Shown piece by piece: positions 57,163-64,000 of a stretch of DNA of 64,000 nt. Every line of letters begins with the position of its first letter. The first letter of the stretch is position 1. This stretch comes from Endomychus coccineus (lineage: Eukaryota; Arthropoda; Insecta; Coleoptera; Endomychidae), in the NCBI GenBank assembly GCA_958510875.1, contig OY294070.1:116664703-116728702 (forward strand), written 5' to 3'. A program made the translations under genes and the position numbers. The notes beneath the pieces were generated by a model. The model made no database searches, was not told the origin of the DNA, and worked only from the letters and a program-made list of their open reading frames with translations.

Positions 57163-57491
57163 GGCTCTTTGCTCACTAGTACGTACCATATCATGACCGT
57201 ATCAGGCACGGAAAAAAGCGTTCCGATTACTACTATGCCCACTGCAACGGATGAACAGCGTTCTATGCCCGTGTTCAAGGCGTGCACTTTTCAGTTCGTT
57301 CTGTTGTCGTTTGTGGACGATCTAGAGAGTTTCGTTGTTATGGTCCTTAGGAAATTATAAGTTAGAGAATTGGCTACGATTGCCATTATTTTGGACGAAG
57401 AAGAAGAAAACGAAAAAAGTACTTCGAGGCGCTACTGGATTCATGAATCTCTATGGAAACGAAAAACAGAGGGTGAATTTTGGACATTGTA

Positions 57492-59053
57492 CAGGGTGTC
57501 CCATTTTGGGTACTTTTGCGGGGTATCTCCTTTATTTTTAAAGATAGAGAGTTGCGGTTTTCGCGACACTGTGCTACTTTTTCGTAAAACTCAAGATGCC
57601 GTCAACAGAATTTTCATAGCCCTTTTAGTTTTTAAGATACAGGGCATTTCTGAAAATGTTGCATTTTGTGACCCCCCTCGTATCTCCGTTATCCTTCAAC
57701 TTATCGAAAAGGTAAAATAACATTCTAATAGACTTTTTTCCGTAGAATGCAGTGGTGTAGATAACTTTTGTTACATATTTACTGTTTTTGAGTTATAAAG
57801 TAAACTTATGTTTTTTTAAATGGAACACCTTGTATATTTATAGACTATAAAATTTGTCTTTTTTTTACCTTTTCAAAAATATTTGATAGTATAAACTTTT
57901 TTTCAGAAACACGCAAATAATTGACAATTTTCAGAAATTAAATACATATTTTAATAGCAGGCTATGGATAACAATAATAAACAAGTGCAACTTACATATT
58001 ACTAACAAATAATTGGATACCTTGTATATAGGTATCTATTAAAAAAAATTCCCATAGATCTTTTTTCTAACAGTAAGTTTGTAACAACAGTTTTGTGGCG
58101 TAAAGTGACAATATAACAAAAACACAAAAAAATAACATTATTAAAAAAAATTAAATGTGATGTTCAAATTGAACACCGTTTTCTCTAATGCAAAATTGGC
58201 ACATCTTTGAGATTCTTTGAATAGCGTTCAAAAGAACCATTGTTCTCATTCGCAGATTTCGAAAAGCTAAATGAATTGCCTCTCGAAGTTTTGCAATGCC
58301 GTCATATCGAGTTTTATATACTTCATTTTGTATATAGCCCCATAAAAAAAATCTAAAATTGAGAGATCTGGTGATCGTGGAGGCCATCTAACAGGTCCGT
58401 TGGTACCTATCCATCTTTGAGGAAAGTTATTATTTAGAAAGGCCCTTAAGAGCCTAGAGTTATGACTTGGGGCACCTTGCTGTAGGTAAACAGCATTATA
58501 CTGGGCTAATGGAATGTTTTCGAGCAGTTCTGGAATAACTTCCTCAAGAATTTCTAGGTATCTACCTGCTGTAAGACCTCCTTCAAAAATCCTATAAACT
58601 ATATGTCTACCCAAAATAAAACATGAAACCCCAACTCCAAAGCGTCCTTGTTGTGCCCTTTCAAACATTAAATGCAGATTTTCACTACGCCAGTTCCTGG
58701 TGTTGTGACGATTGAAAATGCCAGCACTTAAAGCATAAGTTTGCCTTATAACTCAAAAACAGTAAATATGTAACAAAAGTTATCTACACCACTGCATTTT
58801 ACGGAAAAAAAAACTATTAGAATGTTATTTTACCTTTCCGATAAGTTGAAGGATAACGGAGATACGAGGGGGGTCACAAAATGCAACATTTTCAGAAATG
58901 CCCTGTATCTTAAAAACTAAAAGGGCTATGAAAATTCTGTTGACGGCATCTTGAGTTTTACGAAAAAGTAGCACAGTGTCGCGAAAACCGCAACTCTCTA
59001 TCTTTAAAAATAAAGGAGATAACCCGCAAAAGTACCTAAAATGGGACATCCTG
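57492..59053 (-). mobile_element. Mariner-like element with 319-bp inverted ends
   Basis: Arms 57492-57810 and 58735-59053 are close inverted repeats (CAGGGTGTCCCATTTTGGGT at the left edge) with TA on both flanks (57490-57491 and 59054-59055). It is inserted in the Harbinger-like coding block. The centre holds a minus-strand transposase fragment that begins exactly at the arm edge. Confidence 0.9.
58151..58735 (-). pseudogene. IS630/mariner-like transposase fragment, catalytic residue lost
   Basis: The minus frame from the arm edge (58735) reads FNRHNTRNWRSENLHL, then MFERAQQGRFGVGVSCFILG and GLTAGRYLEILEEVIPELLE. AVYLQQGAPSHNSR follows, where the usual QQDGAP has lost its Asp. Then WPPRSPDLSILDFF appears, and after a shift in an A-run near 58345, LWGYIQNEVYK and the C-terminus to 58151. 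The N-terminal HTH and first catalytic Asp lie outside the element. With two of three catalytic acids missing it cannot be active. Confidence 0.85.
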
Positions 59054-59352
59054 TACACTTGTACAGGCACCTGGTTGACGATGAAGAAAAATGTATCCCT
59101 ATTTTCTACTACTACTAGGACTAGAGTGAAACGCTGTTGGCCGCATGCGCACATCGGTTAGTGAGCAGACAGGCACATGCAAAATATTCTCGCCTTCCGA
59201 TGTCAACTGTTCGTGCAGGGCACGCTACGATGTTGGCCGGTGACGAACCGGTCTAGTGGGCGTATGCCTATTTGAATTCAAGTAAAGAATATTTGCCTGC
59301 ATGTGCCGGTACGATTACGGTCCTAGTATGGTACGTTCTAGTGGGCAAAGAC

Positions 59353-60106
59353 TTAAAGTGCACGAGATTGCTGAGGCTATGGGCATCTCAAGCGAACGGG
59401 TACGGAACATTATGCATACATTTGTTAATATGAGAAAACTATCTGCCAGATTGGTGCCGCATTTGCTCTATGTTGACTACAAGCGCAACCGTTTTTGCCG
59501 ATGTTCAAGCGCGATAAGAATGACTTTTGCACCGTTTCGTAACCGTGGACGAAACATGGATTCATCACAATACACCAGAGCCCGAAGAACAGTCGAAGCA
59601 GTGGACTTGTCCTGGCGAAACGAAGCCGAAATAGGCCAACGTGGGTTTATCGGCCAACAAAGTCATGGCTACTGTTTTTTTGAAATGCACACGGTGTCTT
59701 CCATATCGAATACCTTGAAAAAGGCAAAACAATCACCGTCGTATAGCGCAGAGCTCTTGAATCGATTCGACGCCGATTTGAAGCGACAGTGACTGCATTT
59801 GGCAAAGAAAAAAGTTCTCTTACACCAGGACAACGCACTGGGGCGCAGGTTCGAAATTGCATGAATTGCCCGAAGAATTATTTCATCACCATATTCTCCA
59901 GATTTGGCCCCTGCGATTTTTATCTATTTCCAAACTTAAAGAAATGGCTCGACGGAAAGAGATTTGACTCCAACGATGAGGTCATCGCTGAAACAAACGC
60001 CTATTTTGAAGAATTGCCTAAATCGTATTATTTGGAAGGGATCGAAAAATTTGAAAAACGTTGGACGGAGTGTATTTTGCTACAAGGAGATTATGTTGAG
60101 AAATAA
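59353..60106 (+). pseudogene. Mariner transposase, C-terminal part
   Basis: The frame resumes with VHEIAEAMGISSERVRNIMH and LSARLVPHLLYVDYKRNRF, then shifts twice in 59480-59640. It continues as AELLNRFDADLKRQ, a stop, HLAKKKVLLHQDNALGRRF (second catalytic Asp in HQDN), and SPYSPDLAPCDFYLFPNLKKW with the third acidic residue. It ends QGDYVEK and stop at 60106. The first catalytic Asp, expected in a VDETW block near 59555, is in a shifted frame. Confidence 0.85.
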
Positions 60107-60130
60107 AATAAGTTTTGAGCAAACAAATCA

Positions 60131-60311
60131 TTTTTATTGATTTACTGGCAGAAATGGGCAGAATAATGGAAATAATCAACTTCAGTGAAAATGAACTGCA
60201 GCGTAAAAAGTATTTTATTTTTTTTTAACTAACTAAAATATCCATAGCTACATAAATATATGAATATCATGAAACCCTATGATTTTCTTGATGAAATTCA
60301 ATAATCCAACA
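60131..60311 (-). repeat. Copia 3' LTR, inner part
   Basis: On the minus strand the LTR starts TGTTGGATTATTGAATTTCA at 60311, right after a purine tract. The far end is not recognisable. The mariner 3' end reaches to about 60130, so the LTR may be truncated there. Confidence 0.6.
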
Positions 60312-63300
60312 CTCCCCCAATTTCATTAAGGAACGTTATCTTCATCTGGATAAAATACGAGTCACAAATCTTCAATGCAGAACGAATAAAGCATAACTGT
60401 TCTTTCGGCAAGGGTTTTGTTAAAAAGTCGGCCAGTTGTAACTTGGACTGAATAAAACTTATATGGACTGTTCCATTTTCAACTGCTTCACGAACAAAAT
60501 GGAATTTGATGTCGATATGTTTCGTTCGCTGATGAAATTCTGGATTACTGACCAGCTTGATAGCACTTTGATTATCAACATAAATTTCTGTAGCATGTTC
60601 TTGAGGAAAACCGAGTTCTTCTAGTAAAAGTCTAAGCCATAAAACTTCTTTGACTCCCAATGATAAGGCTATATACTCAGCCTGAGTTGTAGACAGTGCT
60701 ACAACTGATTGTCTTCTGGATGCCCAGGTTATTGGTGACTTATTCAATAAAAATATGTACCCACTTCTTGATTTTCTAGTGTCCAAGTCTCTCCCATAAT
60801 CTGCATCTGTATAACCAGTGAGTTGTATTTTTCCATCACTGAGTTTACGATATAGGATTCCATAACCATGAGTATTTTTCAAATACCTGAATATTTTCTT
60901 GACCGCTTCCCAATGTTCTTGGCTGTATGAGGTGCAAAACTGACTCAAGAAATTCACTGCATATGCTGAGTCGGGGCGCGTATTCAGAGCTATATGTAGT
61001 AATGTTCCAATAGCTTCTCTATATGGTGCATTCACTGAATCATTATTGGAATCCGGTTTCTTCATCCTAGCTCCAGGTTCGGCAGGTACTGATGAAGATA
61101 CACACTCAGACATATTGAATCTTCTTAAAGCTTTGGTAATGAAACTTTCTTGGCTAATCAAAATTTCATTCTTCGATCTATTTCTTTCTATTTCAAAACC
61201 CACATAACATTTGGCATCTCCTGTGGTTATTTCGAAATCATTTCTCAAATATGTAAGAATTTTTTTTAATGACATATCGTATCTGACTACTGGAGCGTAC
61301 GTTTCTTGATAGTCGATGCCTTCTCTTTGAGAGAACCCCTTCGCAACTAACCTGGCTCTGAATTTTTGTTTTCCATTGATATCGTTTTTGATGCAATATA
61401 TCCATTTGCACGGTACAATGTTTGTTTTTTCAGGAACTGGAACTAAACACCAAGTTTTGTTCTTATTGAGTGCATCAATTTCCTCTGCCATTGCCGAAAT
61501 CCAATTTTTAGAGTTACTGGACTTCATAGCTTCATTGTAATTTGATGGATTTTCCATTTCTACAAACATTGCATTTTGTAAGAACTTTGGAGATTGAATT
61601 TTACGACGATCCCTTAAGTCATACCGCTTTTCATTCATTTCTCTATGGTTTTCAAGGTTCTCATGAATAGTTATGTCAGATTTATTGCCATTAATAATTA
61701 TGTCAGATTTATTGCCATTTTCTTCGGATATTTGCTCTACGCTTCCTCCTCTGGTTTCTTCATTATTTGTCTGTTCATCTTCATTTCCAAATCTGAGTTC
61801 AATAATCCTGTTACTACTGTTATTGTCTTCTCTGGCGATATTGTTGCTAGCTTCATCGAAATTCACATTAGCACTAACAAATATTCTTCTCTTTTCTGTA
61901 TCCCACAATCGATAGTTGTTGGAATTCTGGTCGTATCCAACAAAAATCATTTTCTTACTTTTTGGTTTCCATTTTTGACTGATTTCTTTGGGAATATGCA
62001 TATAGGCTGCAGCACCGAACGTTCTCACATGGTGTATACTGGGTTTCTTTCCAAACCATCTTTCGTATGGAGTGATTTCAGATTTAGATTGACCGCCAAG
62101 AGTTCTGTTAAGCACATAAACTGCTGTGCTAACAGCTTCAGCCCAAAGTTCAATGGGAACATTCTTTGCATAAATCATTGAACGAGCACTTTCTGTGATT
62201 GTCCGTATTTCCCTTTCAGATTTACCATTCTGTTCGTGAGCGTAAGGAGCTGATAGTTCATGAAGAATTCCGTTTTTCTGTAAATATTCTGTCATTTCTT
62301 CATTTACATATTCTTTTCCGTTGTCAGACCGCAGAATCTTTAGCAAATTTCCAGTTTGTCTCTTCACTAATTGTTCAAATTCCTTGAATTTAGAGCTGAC
62401 CTCGGATTTCTGCTTCAAAAAATATACCGTTCTGAAATTCGTGAAATCATCTTTGAAAATCAGAAAATATTTGGACTGGCTGGGAGAATATACATTCATT
62501 GGACCGCAAACATCAGAATGAATAAATTCTCCAGGTGCAACATTTCTTGGATGGATATTTTCAGGAAATGTTCTTCTGGCCTGCTTGCCAAATTGACAGC
62601 CTTCACAAAATGTGTCAGTTTCATCATCAAATTTTGCTCCTTGGACAGCTTCCTTTCTGATTGTATCCTTGATGGTCTTCATATTGATATGCCCAAGTCG
62701 CTCGTGCCATAACTTCAGACTTCCAAGTGTGGCTGAGTTACATTCATGATGAGAATCTATTTTTATGATCATTTTAAACATATTTCCTCGTTTTATGCCC
62801 ATACAGGATAATTCACCTGCTTTGTTGAAGAACTCACATCTATCGTGCTTTGCTAACATTGTGAATCCTTTTGCAGTAATTTTTCCGACGGACAGAAGAT
62901 TTCTCCGCAATTCTGGTATGTACAAGACATCGGTTAGGATCTTTTTCTTCCATTCACCGTTCACATATGCTTCTATATTGATATCACCTATGCCAACGGG
63001 TTTCATTATTTTATCATCAGCAACTCGAACAATGGTATCATGTTGTATAGGTTTTATTGAAGTGAACCACTCAGGGCGAAAACACATATGAGCACTTGCT
63101 CCTGAATCTGCTAACCATATCATTTGATCGTTTTTAATTTCTTCCATTACTGATGAAAAATCGCAGATCAAGGCTTCAGCATTATTATTGCTAGAAATGC
63201 TTTCAGATCTAACTGGTTGTCTTCTTGAATTTCCTTTATTATTTGCCTTTCTTGCTGGACATTCCCTCCACCAGTGACCGCTTAGTTTGCAAAATCCACA

Positions 63301-64000
63301 TTTGGTTTTCTGTTTTAGATTTTGTATGTTTTGTTTTCTTGTAGTAGAAGTCTGTTTGATATTTGGATTCATTCTTAATGATTGCACTTGTAGAGCAAGA
63401 GTGGCATCACTTTCATCTTTTATGTAATTCTTCTGTTCTTCTTTCATTAAGCGAGCAATAAGATCGGTCAATGTTTGCTTCGATGAGTCTACAGAGTCCC
63501 ATGCCGTAACGAACATATCATATTTCGATGGCAAGCTGTTTATAATTTTTGAGATTTTGGCTACTTCTGATATTTTCTCTCCCATTTCTTCTAATTGTTT
63601 CACCAGAGACTCTATTTCGGATATGAATGTGGCAATATTCATTCCGGCTTTCATGCGAATATCATAAAACTTTTGGTACACGATGTGTTTCGATACTTCT
63701 GTTTTCTGCTCATGAATGCTAATGAGCTTGTTCCACATTTCAGGAGCAGTTTCGCAATTCTCTAGGTAAGTAAGTTGTTCTTCACATATGGAAGTGAGAA
63801 ATAGAACCATGGCTTGATTGTTTCTGTGGTCCCATTCTCTGACGCTGTTCAGGTTTTCATCATCTCCTTCAGGTCTTCTTTCTTTGCCGTTGACAATGTC
63901 CATCAGGTCATTTGTCTTTAAAGCTATGGAGACACTGAATTTCCAAATTTGGTAGTTCTTTCCGTCGAATTTCACGATTCTTGAAGGCTCGAACTTTGCA
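60298..64000 (-). CDS. gag-pol: Copia Gag-Pol polyprotein, RT core deleted, partial at 5' end
   Basis: The frame is open to the right window edge. The conserved sequence before 63975 (PSRIVKFDGKNYQIW) shows that the true start lies outside. Order: Gag (about residues 1-200 from 63975); zinc knuckle CGFCKLSGHWWRECP; protease WLADSGASAHMC; GAG-pre-integrase LWHERLGHINMKTI; integrase DDE in HSDVCGPM, LRSDNGKEY and NGKSEREIRT; RT entry CKWIYCIKND to YAPVVRYD; then directly LKKILTYLRND and YVGFEIERN. The palm with YVDD is missing in frame near 61270. RNase H keeps TDADYGRD, STTQAEYIA and YVDNQSAIK. The stop at 60298 lies 14 bp inside the LTR. No stops occur within 1225 codons. Confidence 0.9.
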   Translation of the reverse strand, partial: AKFEPSRIVKFDGKNYQIWKFSVSIALKTNDLMDIVNGKERRPEGDDENLNSVREWDHRNNQAMVLFLTSICEEQLTYLENCETAPEMWNKLISIHEQKTEVSKHIVYQKFYDIRMKAGMNIATFISEIESLVKQLEEMGEKISEVAKISKIINSLPSKYDMFVTAWDSVDSSKQTLTDLIARLMKEEQKNYIKDESDATLALQVQSLRMNPNIKQTSTTRKQNIQNLKQKTKCGFCKLSGHWWRECPARKANNKGNSRRQPVRSESISSNNNAEALICDFSSVMEEIKNDQMIWLADSGASAHMCFRPEWFTSIKPIQHDTIVRVADDKIMKPVGIGDINIEAYVNGEWKKKILTDVLYIPELRRNLLSVGKITAKGFTMLAKHDRCEFFNKAGELSCMGIKRGNMFKMIIKIDSHHECNSATLGSLKLWHERLGHINMKTIKDTIRKEAVQGAKFDDETDTFCEGCQFGKQARRTFPENIHPRNVAPGEFIHSDVCGPMNVYSPSQSKYFLIFKDDFTNFRTVYFLKQKSEVSSKFKEFEQLVKRQTGNLLKILRSDNGKEYVNEEMTEYLQKNGILHELSAPYAHEQNGKSEREIRTITESARSMIYAKNVPIELWAEAVSTAVYVLNRTLGGQSKSEITPYERWFGKKPSIHHVRTFGAAAYMHIPKEISQKWKPKSKKMIFVGYDQNSNNYRLWDTEKRRIFVSANVNFDEASNNIAREDNNSSNRIIELRFGNEDEQTNNEETRGGSVEQISEENGNKSDIIINGNKSDITIHENLENHREMNEKRYDLRDRRKIQSPKFLQNAMFVEMENPSNYNEAMKSSNSKNWISAMAEEIDALNKNKTWCLVPVPEKTNIVPCKWIYCIKNDINGKQKFRARLVAKGFSQREGIDYQETYAPVVRYDMSLKKILTYLRNDFEITTGDAKCYVGFEIERNRSKNEILISQESFITKALRRFNMSECVSSSVPAEPGARMKKPDSNNDSVNAPYREAIGTLLHIALNTRPDSAYAVNFLSQFCTSYSQEHWEAVKKIFRYLKNTHGYGILYRKLSDGKIQLTGYTDADYGRDLDTRKSRSGYIFLLNKSPITWASRRQSVVALSTTQAEYIALSLGVKEVLWLRLLLEELGFPQEHATEIYVDNQSAIKLVSNPEFHQRTKHIDIKFHFVREAVENGTVHISFIQSKLQLADFLTKPLPKEQLCFIRSALKICDSYFIQMKITFLNEIGGVLDY
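60312..60326 (-). other. Polypurine tract of the copia element
   Basis: The minus strand reads GAAATTGGGGGAG immediately before TGTTGG at 60311. This is the normal position for plus-strand DNA priming. Confidence 0.75.

Larger units (their letters stand above)
57163..59352. mobile_element. Harbinger-like element with TTA target duplication, itself interrupted
   Basis: The left end GGCTCTTTGCTCACTAGTAC and the right end (minus strand) GTCTTTGCCCACTAGAACGT are inverted repeats. TTA flanks both sides (57160-57162 and 59353-59355), the 3-bp target of PIF/Harbinger elements. Without the inner insertion about 626 bp remain. A short plus frame (57370 onward) reads RRYWIHESLWKRKTEGEFW, an N-terminal block of Harbinger nuclease proteins. 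It continues after the inner element at about 59056 with HLVDDEEKMYPYF. The catalytic part is absent, so it is non-autonomous. Confidence 0.85.
56731..60130 (+). mobile_element. Mariner element split by a nested insertion
   Basis: It starts TACGAGGGCAAGGTGAGAAG, a mariner-type terminus after TA, with the transposase ATG at 56904. The gene is interrupted at 57162 and resumes at 59353. The 3' end is not complete: after the stop at 60106 no matching CCCTCGTA terminus appears before the copia LTR, so about 30-60 bp seem lost. Without the 2.19-kb insert the element is about 1.2 kb, the normal mariner size. Confidence 0.85.

Noticed and set aside
60094..60311. Complete copia 3' LTR with TGTTG...CAACA ends
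   Set aside because: The apparent TGTTG at 60094 is part of the mariner C-terminal codons (QGDYVEK), so it cannot be taken as the LTR end.
61645..62712. Plus-strand frames of up to 178 codons opposite copia integrase
   Set aside because: They lie antisense to a strongly supported coding frame and have no domain of their own.

Overview
This window looks like the repeat-rich, AT-rich nuclear DNA of an insect or close arthropod relative. I found no supportable host gene, no tRNA or rRNA gene, and nothing bacterial. Evidence for an arthropod: a BEL/Pao retrotransposon whose primer-binding site matches the 3' end of tRNA-Tyr, CR1-, Jockey- and R1-like non-LTR fragments, mariner, Tc1, hAT, MULE, Harbinger and pogo-type transposases, Penelope-like GIY-YIG fragments, a Helitron helicase/endonuclease, and short CCTAA tracts matching the insect TTAGG telomere motif. 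A beetle is possible but not shown.

Layout. 1-5760: nearly intact BEL/Pao element on the minus strand, broken only by two in-frame nonsense codons; its 3' LTR lies outside the window. 6.3-14 kb: two long-armed foldback elements, a decayed second BEL gag-protease, and a satellite of about 127 bp carrying CCTAA tracts. 14.6-18 kb: non-LTR and mariner remnants. 18.6-21 kb: a palindrome, a 63-bp duplication and an internally deleted hAT with an 8-bp target duplication. 21.6-25 kb: Penelope-like and non-LTR remnants with hammerhead-like hairpins. 26-35.3 kb: CR1-like, mariner, Helitron and R1-like debris. 36-41 kb: pogo-like transposase with a PHD-like tail, and a FLYWCH/MULE element whose ends are made of iterated short motifs. 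42-47 kb: Penelope-like element, 47-bp minisatellite, hAT end and a repeat module shared with 32 kb. 47-55 kb: several copies of one CR1-like family, R1-like tails and a Tc1 element. 55-60.1 kb: a three-layer nest, a mariner-like element inside a Harbinger-like element inside a mariner transposase gene. 60.3-64 kb: a long open copia polyprotein lacking the reverse-transcriptase core, running off the right edge.

How it fits together: the genes do not form a pathway. They are independent selfish elements layered by successive insertions, and the value of the window is the insertion chronology and several structural oddities. The clearest are the nest at 57163-59352, whose removal with one TTA target copy restores the mariner frame, and the copia ORF that stays open after losing its RT catalytic core. 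Family names come from motif recognition by eye; boundaries marked approximate were not confirmed by alignment.
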